DNA of 64,000 bases, from NCBI GenBank assembly GCA_903929755.1, contig CAIYVZ010000153.1:1-64000 (forward strand), written 5' to 3'. The position numbers were made by a program, and so were the translations under genes. Each line of letters starts with the position of its first letter. Positions within the stretch are counted from its first letter, which is position 1. The stretch is from an uncultured Acidobacteriia bacterium (GTDB lineage: Bacteria > Acidobacteriota > Terriglobia > Bryobacterales > Bryobacteraceae). Shown piece after piece: positions 36,801-44,654 of the stretch. The notes below the pieces were generated by a model. The model saw only the letters and a program-made list of their open reading frames with translations. It searched no databases and was not told the origin of the DNA.

Positions 36801-37169
36801 TTCCGAGAGGGAACCCACTTTCATCCCGATATTAATCTGGAGCGCATCCCCAACGCGCAGCTGAATGCCACTCTGGACGTAGGTTTGGAAGCCGCTAAAG
36901 GTCGCTTCCAACGTATACGCCCCGATGGGGATATTGGTGATGGTATAGAGCCCATCGCTGTTGCTGGCTGCCGTATAGACCACGCCGGTATCTGTTCCGG
37001 TTACCCGTATCCGGGCGCCGACAATAGTGGCAGCCTGGTCATCAGCCACCCGGCCGGAAACCGATGCGATCGAGACAGCCTGGCCATAGAGCAACGGGCA
37101 GACTGCCAGGAAGGCGGCAGCGGCAACGAAGGCGACGAGACGGGGGGTGCGGGATGTTTTTACGTGCAT
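33867..37169 (-). CDS. TonB-dependent receptor with carboxypeptidase-regulatory domain (second of three)
   Basis: A 1100-residue Oar-like receptor. A signal peptide (about 9-30, VAFVAAAAFLAVCPLLYGQ) precedes SVSGRVADDQAATIVGARIR (carboxypeptidase-regulatory sandwich). The plug follows, with VVDQQRIVDLPLNGRDATQL, then a barrel that ends in LKLTF. The DLPLNGR motif is typical of acidobacterial receptors of this kind. It lies upstream of the cytochrome/DUF1553-DUF1501 pair on the same strand, suggesting import of products released by that pair. The ligand is unknown. Confidence 0.92.
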   Translation of the reverse strand: MHVKTSRTPRLVAFVAAAAFLAVCPLLYGQAVSIASVSGRVADDQAATIVGARIRVTGTDTGVVYTAASNSDGLYTITNIPIGAYTLEATFSGFQTYVQSGIQLRVGDALQINIGMKVGSLSERVEVQANAAVIQTQQSSISQVVDQQRIVDLPLNGRDATQLITISGASINHSDGTNTGSKSFFSSQSISIAGSAGNATNYLLDGGDNNDSFTNVNMPFPFPDALQEFSVETSTLPARNGLHPGGVVNAVTKSGTNSLHGSLFEFIRNGNANAINYFAPRQDSLKRNQFGGTVGGRIIRDRLFFFGGFQQSNIRQDPSSSTAFVPTAAALQGDFSVLDGPTCQSKGVARAILDPTTGQALPGQKMAISRFDPAAVALAKYLPTNTDSCGKASYGIPVQSNESQYVSRVDWIISPRQSLYGRYFMDTYKLAAFFDPHDILVTSASGNSERAQTFVLGHTFTINPSTVNSFHFTVGRRRDDRGPNDAGVTVASLGVPNLYQGTKNFMQVAVSNGGFSIGCGTCALGSFNITSFQEADDVDIIRGKHQIAFGVDVLRTRDTQNNHYQDNGVFNFSGLYSNDPLLDFLAGKMNSFSQSGPQLNDLRQNVFGLYVQDTFHVTQRMVLNVGLRWEPMLPEYDHFNRGSTFSRAAFDAGQVSKVYVKAPVGSLFYGDPGVPNSFTSRRLADFSPRLGFVYNPDGKGETTIRAGGALLYDSVATFVPYRMVAQNPPFGPQVTNTNGPYQFSNPWSTVPGGNPFPLPPPGKDIAFPLANAEVFLPPNVKPPNVITWNASLQHRFADSWVFSLTYLGNKTAHLWIGNETNPAVYIPGTCAGKACSSTSNTQARRVLSLANPVAGQYYSTMVVANDGISANYNGMLTSVEHRFAHNYTVLANYTWSKCLGIAPVTSLGGGVVQDPNNIRGDYGPCSYDAKHLFNLSSVYVSQFGHGRLPSALLSHWNLAPLVRYQSGLAVNPLAGKDNSLTAVGNDRPNVISATAYTGNAHGKLYQYLNPGLFTANLAGTYGNAGHNSLRAPGYVDIDLALSREFKLRERLTLHVRAEAFNLFNHPNFNAPVTNISSANFGQITSAGDPRILQASLKLTF

Positions 37170-37377
37170 TTCTAAATGGACCTTATTTCTTCAGACTGAC
37201 GTCGATTCTACATCAAAAACAGAGCCGGCATGGCGCTATTTTGAAAAGCGCAGGAAAAACCTGGGAGCCACGAGAAAACCGTCCCCTGGCATGGTAGATA
37301 ATCACTAAGCACGTTCCGGCCGGTTCAACCCAGGCGCGAAGGATATGATTTAAGGAACACATTAAGGAGGACAAAGA

Positions 37378-38115
37378 ATGAAAGGCATCATCCTCGCCGG
37401 AGGCACAGGTAGCCGGCTCTACCCCCTGACCAAGGTCACCAACAAGCATCTGCTGCCGGTTTACAACCAGCCGATGATCTACTACCCGATCAAGACTTTG
37501 ATTGAGGCAGGCATCACCGACATTCTGATCGTGACCGGTGGCAACAACTCCGGTGACTTCCTGCGTTTGCTGGGAAGTGGAAGCGAGTTTGGGAATATCC
37601 ACCTCAACTACACGTACCAAGAGGGCGAGGGTGGCATCGCCGCAGCTTTACGCCTGGCGGAGCATTTCGCAGACGGCGGCAAAATCTGCGTCATTCTGGG
37701 CGACAACATTATTGACGGCGGGATCCGCGAAGCCGCCGATGCCTTCCGCGCCCAGGAGTCCGGCGCACGCCTGCTGCTCAAGGAAGTGGTGGATGCGGAG
37801 CGTTTCGGCGTCGCAGAACTGCAGGATGGCAAGATTATCGGCATCGAAGAGAAGCCGGCAGCCCCGAAATCGAACTGTGCGGTAACGGGAATCTACTTCT
37901 ACGACACCACCGTCTTCGACAAGATCAGCACGCTGGTCCCCTCCAGACGCAATGAACTCGAGATTACGGATGTGAATAATGCCTATGTGCAGGAAGGCAA
38001 TCTCACCTATTCGTTCCTCGACGGTTGGTGGACCGACGCGGGCACGTTTGAATCTCTGGCCCGAGCCACAAGGCTTGCGGCACGCAATGCGGGCCTGGAT
38101 CTCGCAGAAGCTTAA
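37378..38115 (+). CDS. Sugar-1-phosphate nucleotidyltransferase (short RmlA-like)
   Basis: A 245-residue nucleotidyltransferase with the signature GIILAGGTGSRLYPLT at residues 3-18, HLLPVYNQPMIYYPI, the catalytic ILGDNI and the EITDVNNAY / GWWTDAGT blocks of glucose-1-phosphate thymidylyltransferases. It would form an NDP-sugar for cell-surface glycans. It is shorter than the roughly 290-residue RmlA and lacks its C-terminal helical part; similar short forms are common. A strong AAGGAGG ribosome site is 7 nt before the ATG, unlike most neighbours. No other dTDP-rhamnose genes are nearby. Which sugar and nucleotide it uses is unclear. Confidence 0.85.
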   Translation: MKGIILAGGTGSRLYPLTKVTNKHLLPVYNQPMIYYPIKTLIEAGITDILIVTGGNNSGDFLRLLGSGSEFGNIHLNYTYQEGEGGIAAALRLAEHFADGGKICVILGDNIIDGGIREAADAFRAQESGARLLLKEVVDAERFGVAELQDGKIIGIEEKPAAPKSNCAVTGIYFYDTTVFDKISTLVPSRRNELEITDVNNAYVQEGNLTYSFLDGWWTDAGTFESLARATRLAARNAGLDLAEA

Positions 38116-38188
38116 ACCGCTCCTGGCGAGCCGGTTCGTTATCAAGAGACTTCACTAACACCGCAATTTCAGGCAAAGCTGAGAGGTG

Positions 38189-38231
38189 GGCCGGAGACAA
38201 GTTCGGCGCTGTGCCGCTCTTGTCTCCGGCC
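38189..38231. terminator. 13-bp perfect inverted repeat after the nucleotidyltransferase gene
   Basis: GGCCGGAGACAAG (38189-38201) and its complement (38219-38231) around a 17-nt loop that can form its own CGGC/GCCG stem. No U tract follows in either direction. It could be a factor-dependent terminator or an mRNA-stabilising hairpin. Confidence 0.5.
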
Positions 38232-38335
38232 AGACTGCAGCGTCCCTGCAAGAGGTGCATGCAAGACTCCCGCTCGGAATATAATCACAGAAACCGATGC
38301 GACACAAAGAACCGTTCGCCCAAGAATCGAAGTCG

Positions 38336-39490
38336 ATGCTGCCCCGCCGTAAGTTCCTGGCTACCGGAGCCGCTTTTCTTGCTCCACTCGCCCTGGCCCA
38401 AAGGGGAAATACCCCGGCCGGTGGAGAAGGCCTGCCCCTGGAACAATTCGCGCCAAAGAGCATGCTAAAAGTACCGGAGCATCCCGTCGCTAAAGCGAAG
38501 TTTCCGCTCATCGACTGGCATACGCACATCACCAGCAGCACGGTTGCGGGCAAGCAGATTCGTTTCTCCATGACGCCGGAAACCTGTCTGCCCGTCATGG
38601 ACCGGCGCAATATCCAGACCATGGTGAACCTGACCGGCGGGTATGGCGACGCCCTGCGCGAGGCCATCGAAAAATTGCAAACGGCGCATCCCGGCCGGTT
38701 TGTGGTCTTCACCGAACCGGCCTATGACCGGGCCTCGGAAGCGGACTATGCCAAGTCCCAGGGCGAACTGATTGACGACGCTTTCAAAGCCGGGGCGAAG
38801 GGCCTGAAAATACTGAAGCGGCTCGGGCTGGTGCTGCGGGAAACCGGATCGAATCAGTTGGTCCATATTGACGACAAGCGCTTCGACCCTATGTGGGAGG
38901 CAGCTGGATCGCACCGGATGCCGGTGGCAATCCATATCTCGGACCCGCTCGCGTTCTTCCTGCCCATCGACAAAAACAACGAGCGGTGGGAAGAGCTCCA
39001 CGCGCATCCCGACTGGGGCTATTACGGTAAGGGTCTGCCGGGCGACAAGGAACTGCAGGAAGCGCGCCGGAACGTGATGCGCCGCCACCCGAAAACGAAC
39101 TTCGTCTGCCTGCATGTGGCGGATTCCGAGGACCTGGCCTATGTCTCTGAGTGCATGGACAGCCACCCGAACATGTACGTGGATATCGCGGCACGCGTCG
39201 GGGAACTCGGCCGGCAGCCTCGCATGGCGCGCAAGTTCTTCGATAAATATCAGGACCGAATTGTCTTTGGCACCGACGCCAGCCCCAGTCCCATGACGCC
39301 GCAACAGATCTTCGGCGACGAGCTTTACCAGATCTACTTCCGGTTTCTCGAAACCGAAGACGAGTATTTCGACTACGCCCCCGCGCCAACGCCGCCACAA
39401 GGACGCTGGCAGATTTCAGGAGTAGGGCTGCCGGACCGGATTTTGAAGAAGATCTATCACGACAACGCGGCCCGCTTGCTCAGGATTTAA
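38336..39490 (+). CDS. Tat-exported amidohydrolase family 2 protein
   Basis: A 384-residue metal-dependent hydrolase. The N-terminus LPRRKFLATGAAFLAPLALA is a Tat signal. Metal-binding landmarks are DWHTHI (HxH), IHISDP, CLHVADSED and the C-terminal FGTDASPSP with the catalytic Asp. It is likely a periplasmic enzyme acting on a ring or carboxylate substrate (the decarboxylase-hydrolase group). The ATG at 38336 is chosen because TATAAT (38280-38285) would place transcription start near 38292; the in-frame ATG at 38297 would then have only a 5-nt leader and an extra polar N-terminus. It converges with the gamma-glutamyltransferase gene 4 bp away. Confidence 0.85.
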   Translation: MLPRRKFLATGAAFLAPLALAQRGNTPAGGEGLPLEQFAPKSMLKVPEHPVAKAKFPLIDWHTHITSSTVAGKQIRFSMTPETCLPVMDRRNIQTMVNLTGGYGDALREAIEKLQTAHPGRFVVFTEPAYDRASEADYAKSQGELIDDAFKAGAKGLKILKRLGLVLRETGSNQLVHIDDKRFDPMWEAAGSHRMPVAIHISDPLAFFLPIDKNNERWEELHAHPDWGYYGKGLPGDKELQEARRNVMRRHPKTNFVCLHVADSEDLAYVSECMDSHPNMYVDIAARVGELGRQPRMARKFFDKYQDRIVFGTDASPSPMTPQQIFGDELYQIYFRFLETEDEYFDYAPAPTPPQGRWQISGVGLPDRILKKIYHDNAARLLRI

Positions 39491-39494
39491 GCGC

Positions 39495-41183
39495 TTAGGG
39501 TTTGAGCGGCTCCGGCACAGCCGCACCGTCCGCTCTCGGATCAGAAGCTCCGAAGTTGGTGCCCGTCTTGCCATCATGCAGAATCGCCTGACCGCGGCCC
39601 ATCTCCTGAGTGAATTCCCGGCGAATCAGAATCTCGTGGCCATACTCGGAGAGCCGCTGCAGCGTGGCGGCGGGAACACGAACCTCAATCGACACATCGC
39701 AACCTGCCGCGCTGTTCTTGGTGAAGCGGGGAGCCTCCAACGCGGCCTGGATATTCATCCCGAAATCCACGATATTGGACACGAACTGGGCATGGGCCAG
39801 AGGCTGGTTCATGCCGCCCATAATGCCGAAGCCAAGCCGCGCGTCGCCTTTGTCGTCTTTCTTGTCCATGAACGCCGGAATAATGGTGTGGAACGGTCTC
39901 TTTCCCCCGGCCAAAACATCAGGATCTTTGGGATCGAGAGTGAACCCCCAGCCCCGGTTGTGCAGTGGAAATCCCATCTCTTCCACAGTGACCGCGGAAC
40001 CCCAGGCATGAGCCACGCTTTGAATCCAGCTGGCCATATTCCCGTCTCGGTCCACCACCGTTAAGTAGGTGGTGTCACCGGACTTCACGTCCCCGGGCGT
40101 CACTTTGCAGTTCGCCCTCACCGGGTCAATCAGCTTCGCGCGGCGTTCCGCCCAACCGCGTGACAGCAGCGTCTCAACCGGAGCCGTGTAAGTGCGGGGA
40201 TCGGCGTCGTACTTCCGGAGATCGGCAAACGCCAGCTTCGTAGCCTCAATCCTCTTATGCATTTCCGCCGGGCTCAGGGGACCGGGACCAACCGGCAGCG
40301 TCTGCATGATATTCAGGATTTCCAGCGCCGCCATCCCCTGCCCGTTGGGCGGCAACTCCAGAACGCGCCAGCCACGGTAATCGATGGAGATCGGCTTCAC
40401 CCATTCTGACGAATACCCCGCCAGATCCGCCGCCGTCATGGTGCCGCCCTCCGCAGCGGAGGTCTTGAGAATCGCCTTCGCGATATCGCCCTTGTAGAAC
40501 GCATCGCGACCCTGCGTGGCAATCAGACGATACGCCTTCGCCAGCCCTGGATTCCGAAACACCTCCCCCACGCCTACAGGCTTGCCGCCCGGCAGGAAGA
40601 CCTTCACCGAAGCCGGGTTCACTCGCAATTTCTTCAAATTCACAGCGTCAGCCCACTGCTCCTGAATGACTTCCGTCACCGGAAAACCGTTTTCCGCAAA
40701 ATAAATCGCGTCGTCGAACAGGTCCTTCCACGGGAGTTTGCCGAAGCGGGCATGGATCATCGCCCAGCCATCCACCGCGCCGGGAACCGTTACCGTATGG
40801 ATCCCCACGGTGGGCATTTCCTTCATTCCCTTCCCCGCCAGGAACTCCGGAGTCAGAGCTTTCGGAGCAGGCCCGGAGGCATTCAGCCCCACGTACTCCT
40901 TCGCCTTCGCATCCCAGTACAGGACAAAAAGGTCACCGCCAATCCCGTCCATCATGGGCTCCACCAGCCCCAGCACGGCATTCGAAGCGATAGCGGCGTC
41001 GGCAGCGGAACCACCCCGGGCGAGAATTCTCGCGCCGGTCTCAGAAGCCAGCATCTGACTCGTTGCCGCCATGCCCTGCCGCGTCATCGTCATGGACCGT
41101 GCCTGATTGCGGCCCCAGCCAGTTTGAGCAGCGGCAAAAACCGCCGTCACTCCCATCAAAACAAACAGCGTTGCGATTCTCAT
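39495..41183 (-). CDS. ggt: Gamma-glutamyltransferase, exported
   Basis: A 562-residue Ntn-type hydrolase/transpeptidase. The signal peptide (1-20, ATLFVLMGVTAVFAAAQ) is followed by the large-subunit features ARGGSAADAAIA and MDGIGGDLF. The self-processing site is GDTTYLTVVDRDGN, whose Thr becomes the small-subunit nucleophile. The small-subunit KRPFHTIIPAF and GIMGGMNQPLAHAQFV follow. It would hydrolyse glutathione or other gamma-glutamyl amides in the periplasm. The start at 41183 has AGGA 8 nt upstream and gives a clean signal peptide; a longer reading from 41207 adds 8 residues. It is divergent from the cytochrome c gene. Confidence 0.92.
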   Translation of the reverse strand: MRIATLFVLMGVTAVFAAAQTGWGRNQARSMTMTRQGMAATSQMLASETGARILARGGSAADAAIASNAVLGLVEPMMDGIGGDLFVLYWDAKAKEYVGLNASGPAPKALTPEFLAGKGMKEMPTVGIHTVTVPGAVDGWAMIHARFGKLPWKDLFDDAIYFAENGFPVTEVIQEQWADAVNLKKLRVNPASVKVFLPGGKPVGVGEVFRNPGLAKAYRLIATQGRDAFYKGDIAKAILKTSAAEGGTMTAADLAGYSSEWVKPISIDYRGWRVLELPPNGQGMAALEILNIMQTLPVGPGPLSPAEMHKRIEATKLAFADLRKYDADPRTYTAPVETLLSRGWAERRAKLIDPVRANCKVTPGDVKSGDTTYLTVVDRDGNMASWIQSVAHAWGSAVTVEEMGFPLHNRGWGFTLDPKDPDVLAGGKRPFHTIIPAFMDKKDDKGDARLGFGIMGGMNQPLAHAQFVSNIVDFGMNIQAALEAPRFTKNSAAGCDVSIEVRVPAATLQRLSEYGHEILIRREFTQEMGRGQAILHDGKTGTNFGASDPRADGAAVPEPLKP

Positions 41184-41197
41184 ATTAAAATTCCTGT

Positions 41198-41225
41198 TTG
41201 CCAGCATAGCCCAACGTTATATACT
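41198..41225 (+). promoter_or_regulatory. Promoter of the cytochrome c / PQQ dehydrogenase operon
   Basis: TTGCCA (41198-41203), a 16-bp spacer and TATACT (41220-41225). It gives a short leader of about 18 nt that contains GGAG ahead of the ATG at 41250. Confidence 0.55.
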
Positions 41226-41249
41226 GCTCCACTGGAGAATCAACACTAC

Positions 41250-41978
41250 ATGCGACTTCCGGCTACCTTCCGGAGACTCATCCTTCTCACGATCGCCTGC
41301 GCTTCAGTTACCTTCGCGCAGCAGGGTGAACGTCTCTACAAGTTTCACTGCGCTTTCTGTCACGGCAAAGGTGACGACGGGATGGCCGCCAATCTGGTGT
41401 CACCCAAACTCCCCCACGCCCCTTCTGATGCCGCACTCATCAACATCATCAAGAACGGCATCCCTGGCAGCGATATGCCTGCCTCGCTCGGCATGACCGA
41501 CGCGGAGATCCGCCAGGTGGCCACTTATGTTCGCGCCCTGGGCCGGTCGGCCCCGCAAAAGGTTCCAGGCGACGCCACGAAAGGGCAGGCGGCGTTTGAT
41601 AAATCCTGCCGCAGCTGCCACATGGCGAAAGGCAACGGCGGCGTTATGGGCCCGGATCTTTCCGATATCGGCCTCCGCCGCAGTCCGACAAATCTGAAGA
41701 ATTCCATTGTGGAGCCCGATGCCAACATCGTCGCAGGCTGGTCCGGCGTCACCGTAAAGACCAAAGACGGCAAATCGGTGCGCGGCATCAAGCTCAATGA
41801 AGACATGCTGACCATCCATGTCCGCACCGCCGATGGCAAAATCCAGTCGATAGCCAAGAGCCAGACGGCAAGCATCGAACGTGCCGGAGCAAAATCGACC
41901 ATGCCTTCCTTCAAACAGCTGCCTGCGGCCGACCTGGACAATGTAATCGCCTATCTGTTTACCCTTCGCGGAGAATAG
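41250..41978 (+). CDS. Exported diheme c-type cytochrome
   Basis: A 242-residue periplasmic cytochrome with a signal peptide (about 9-24). An N-terminal monoheme domain has CAFCH (34-38) and a Met ligand candidate in SDMPASLG. A second domain has CRSCH (120-124) and resembles the planctomycete-type heme-binding module (ITVRTKDGK-like strand VTVKTKDGKSVRGIKLNED). It is encoded 6 bp before the PQQ dehydrogenase, so it is very probably that enzyme's electron acceptor. The start at 41250 is chosen because the upstream part of the open frame lies in the divergent gamma-glutamyltransferase gene. Confidence 0.9.
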   Translation: MRLPATFRRLILLTIACASVTFAQQGERLYKFHCAFCHGKGDDGMAANLVSPKLPHAPSDAALINIIKNGIPGSDMPASLGMTDAEIRQVATYVRALGRSAPQKVPGDATKGQAAFDKSCRSCHMAKGNGGVMGPDLSDIGLRRSPTNLKNSIVEPDANIVAGWSGVTVKTKDGKSVRGIKLNEDMLTIHVRTADGKIQSIAKSQTASIERAGAKSTMPSFKQLPAADLDNVIAYLFTLRGE

Positions 41979-41984
41979 CCACCC

Positions 41985-43571
41985 ATGAAAATCCTTAAGA
42001 CCTCTCTCATTTTCGCGGGCGCATGCTTTGCCCACATTGCCCTTTATGCCCAGGCCCCCGGTACAGACTGGATCAACTACCAGGGCAATGTGGAGGGCTT
42101 TCGCTTCTCGCCCCTCACGCAGGTAACAAAGGCCAACGCCGGACGCCTGCAGCCGCTGTGGTCCTATCAGATTGACCACACGGACAAGTTTGAAGCCTCG
42201 CCCATCGTGCGCGGCGGCATCATGTACATCAGCGAACCGCCCAGCGATGTAACGGCGCTGGAAACCAGGTCGGGCAAGGTGCTTTGGAAGTACCGCCGCG
42301 TTTACCCCGACAATATCCCCACCTGCTGCGGGCGCGTGAATCGCGGCGTAGCGATCCTGGGCGACCGGATCTATATCGGCACCCTGGACGCGCACCTGGT
42401 AGCCCTCGACGCCTCCTCCGGCAACGTGGTTTGGGACGTGGAAGTCGCCGATTTCCACAAAGGCTACACCTCAACCGCCGCGCCCATGATCGTGAAAGAC
42501 AAAGTGATCATCGGGTCGGCCGGTGGCGAGTTTGGCGTGCGCGGCTACCTGGCCGCTTATGACGCGAAAACCGGCAAACAGGCCTGGCGCTTCTGGACCG
42601 TACCGAACGCGGGCGAACCGGGTTCCGAGACCTGGACAGGCCAGAGCCTAAAGACGGGCTCGGCAACCACCTGGGTAACCGGATCATACGATCCGGCCCT
42701 GAACACGCTCTACTGGGGTACCGGAAACCCGGGGCCCGACTGGAAGGGAACCTCGCGCCTTGGCGACAACCTCTATTCCGATTCCCTGATCGCGCTCGAT
42801 GCCGATACCGGCAAACTGAAATGGCATTTCCAGTTCACCCCGCACGACGTTCTGGATCTGGACGCCACGCAGACCCCGATTCTGGTGGACGCCAACTGGA
42901 AGGGCAAGCCCCGCAAGCTCCTCCTGTTCGCCAACCGGAACTGCTTCTACTATGTTCTGGACCGGACAACCGGCGAATATCTTCTGGGCAAGGAGTACGT
43001 CCGCCAGACATGGGCCGAACCGAATCTGAGCGACAAGGGCAAGGCCACCTGGAGGCCGAATACCCAGCCCACCGAGCAGGGCACAGTGGTGTACCCGAAC
43101 TCGCCCGGTGCCACCAACTATCAGGCACCCGCCTACAGCCCCAACACCAAACTCCACTATGTGATGACCCGCGATGAGGGTGGCGTCTTCTACTCCGGCG
43201 ACGATACTTACAAGGCGGGCAGCTGGTTCCTGGCCGGACGCTTCGTCTCGAAGCCGGGCGAGGAAGCCACCGGCGGCGTGAAAGCCATGGACCCCATGAC
43301 CGGCACCCCGAAATGGACGTTTGAGACAGGGCCCTCCTGGTCCGGCGTTCTCGCTACCGGAGGAGGCCTGGTCTTCACCGCCATGGCCGACGGCGACATG
43401 ATCGCGCTCGATGACTCGACCGGCAAGCTGCTCTGGCGTTATCCCATGGGCGGAAAAGTGAACGCCGACCCCATCAGCTACATCGGAGCGGACGGCAAAC
43501 AGCAGATCGCCATCGCCAGCGGTCACGCGATTTTCGCGTTCGGCCTTCGGGATACGCCGCCCATTAATTAA
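41985..43571 (+). CDS. PQQ-dependent alcohol dehydrogenase, possibly lanthanide-type
   Basis: A 528-residue eight-bladed propeller enzyme with a signal peptide (1-22). It has the adjacent-cysteine pair in PTCCGRVN (C114-C115), metal ligands likely at Glu182 (GGEFGVRG) and Asn248 (GTGNPGPD), and the catalytic Asp291 in TPHDVLDLDA. Asp293, two residues on, gives the D-x-D pattern that marks lanthanide-dependent XoxF/PedH-like enzymes; calcium enzymes usually have a small residue there. Substrate could be an alcohol or aldehyde and is not predictable. It forms an operon with the cytochrome c gene and is closed by a strong terminator. Confidence 0.9.
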   Translation: MKILKTSLIFAGACFAHIALYAQAPGTDWINYQGNVEGFRFSPLTQVTKANAGRLQPLWSYQIDHTDKFEASPIVRGGIMYISEPPSDVTALETRSGKVLWKYRRVYPDNIPTCCGRVNRGVAILGDRIYIGTLDAHLVALDASSGNVVWDVEVADFHKGYTSTAAPMIVKDKVIIGSAGGEFGVRGYLAAYDAKTGKQAWRFWTVPNAGEPGSETWTGQSLKTGSATTWVTGSYDPALNTLYWGTGNPGPDWKGTSRLGDNLYSDSLIALDADTGKLKWHFQFTPHDVLDLDATQTPILVDANWKGKPRKLLLFANRNCFYYVLDRTTGEYLLGKEYVRQTWAEPNLSDKGKATWRPNTQPTEQGTVVYPNSPGATNYQAPAYSPNTKLHYVMTRDEGGVFYSGDDTYKAGSWFLAGRFVSKPGEEATGGVKAMDPMTGTPKWTFETGPSWSGVLATGGGLVFTAMADGDMIALDDSTGKLLWRYPMGGKVNADPISYIGADGKQQIAIASGHAIFAFGLRDTPPIN

Positions 43572-43597
43572 GAGAAACAGTTCCGCCAAACAGCCGC

Positions 43598-43637
43598 AAA
43601 TGCAAAACCCCGCCCCCCAGGGCGGGGTTTTGCATTT
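43598..43637 (+). terminator. Rho-independent terminator of the PQQ dehydrogenase operon
   Basis: Perfect 18-bp inverted repeat (AAATGCAAAACCCCGCCC, 43598-43615, and its complement, 43620-43637) with a CCCA loop and a T-rich 3' arm. It is 26 bp past the stop codon. Confidence 0.92.
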
Positions 43638-43640
43638 TGC

Positions 43641-43817
43641 GTGGTTAGCCGCATCCTGCGCAGGAAGGATACTGGGCTCACAATCACGCTGGCGGACATC
43701 ACGGAGAAGGACTTCCGGACGCCGGAACTGGTTCAGCGGCTGGATCAGATCAAAGTCGGTGCCGGGAATTCGCAGCAGCCGCATTCGGCCTTGAGGAACA
43801 TCTCCGTAACTTGTTGA
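43641..43817 (+). other. Short open frame after the terminator, probably a gene remnant
   Basis: A 58-codon frame from GTG 43641 reads ITLADITEKDFRTPELVQRL in its middle and looks protein-like, but has no Shine-Dalgarno, no clear family and begins inside the downstream flank of the terminator. It may be the tail of a lost gene. Confidence 0.25.
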
Positions 43818-43849
43818 TTCCTGATTTGTCGAGCCCTATCGCCGCCAGC

Positions 43850-44131
43850 CTACTTGTGATGCCGAAACAGAGCACTCAGCCCGACCACAAACAGGAATAT
43901 GGACATTGCACACCGAAAGATCGTCTTCCGAGCAAAACGGTCACTATCGGCACGCCCGGCACGTATTTCAGCAACCGCGTCAACCGTGGAGAGGACCAGC
44001 CCAAAAACGGATCCCAGCAGAGCTGTGACCAGTAATCCTGTTATTTGGTCCCAGTCACTGATGAGCTCGATAAGCACGCAGGCGACTACGAGTACCGGGA
44101 ATAGAAGGAGCAGGATGTATTTCTTCATCAT
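43850..44131 (-). CDS. Small membrane protein with three hydrophobic segments
   Basis: A 93-residue protein beginning MMKKYILLLLFPVLVVAC, with hydrophobic segments at about 4-24, 31-51 and 73-89. A polar stretch (AEIRAGRADSDRFARK) lies between the last two. No known family was recognised. The start at 44131 is chosen because ATG overlaps the stop codon of the short frame upstream (TAATG), implying translational coupling; an ATG two codons upstream is an alternative. It may be an immunity or anchor protein for the upstream peptide, but that is only inference from the arrangement. Confidence 0.6.
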   Translation of the reverse strand: MMKKYILLLLFPVLVVACVLIELISDWDQITGLLVTALLGSVFGLVLSTVDAVAEIRAGRADSDRFARKTIFRCAMSIFLFVVGLSALFRHHK

Positions 44132-44292
44132 TAGCATAGGACCTTGGAGATTGCCCAACATGCGACACAGATGCCGCCCATAAGCGCGCCCACCGCTGGC
44201 GCGCTCACCATTGCCATACCCGCCACACCCACATAGCTGCCGCCCCAGTCTAGCGCGTCGCAGGCATCCCGCGACAGATTCGCACGAAGTAT
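44131..44292 (-). CDS. Possible short Gly/Cys-rich hydrophobic peptide (bacteriocin-like)
   Basis: A minus-strand frame ending in TAATG with the next gene reads LSRDACDALDWGGSYVGVAG and then MAMVSAPAVGALMGGICVAC, ending WAISKVLC. The composition (Gly, Ala, Val, four Cys, double-Gly after an acidic helix-like leader) resembles class II bacteriocin precursors. The start is uncertain: no ATG, GTG or TTG lies before this stretch. An ATA at 44292 sits 6 nt after GGAG, and inner GTG/ATG codons would give only about 30 residues. It is reported for its pattern and coupling, not as a proven gene. Confidence 0.3.
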   Translation of the reverse strand: MLRANLSRDACDALDWGGSYVGVAGMAMVSAPAVGALMGGICVACWAISKVLC

Positions 44293-44654
44293 TTGGTTCT
44301 CCGGTACGCCAGAATGCGATTAATTCCATTCACATTCCATGCCGTACTCAGACTACAATGACCAGCGGTATTTTCTTTGTCAATGAGACTTTTGAAATTA
44401 CTTCACTGAGCTTATGCACCTTTTCACTACCATTTCGGATCAGATGCGATCCAGGCTCGAATAGCAAGCCGCCACCGACCGAGAGGCGGTCGTCGAAATG
44501 CCATTTACAACCTTGCAACCGAATAGGAGACCGTACCTGCCGCGCCTCATATGCTTCCTGCCTCGGCACGCGCTGTCCCCAGGGTTGGATTCTTATTTCG
44601 CACAATAATTGAAACGCAGCCGGAACAATACACGTCTCGGGTTTAAATAAAGAT
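44293..44654. other. Upstream region of the third TonB receptor
   Basis: About 360 bp with no convincing gene. It presumably holds the promoters of the receptor and of the minus-strand small genes; no clean -35/-10 pair was identified, although TTAAAT stands 6 nt before the receptor ATG. Confidence 0.4.
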
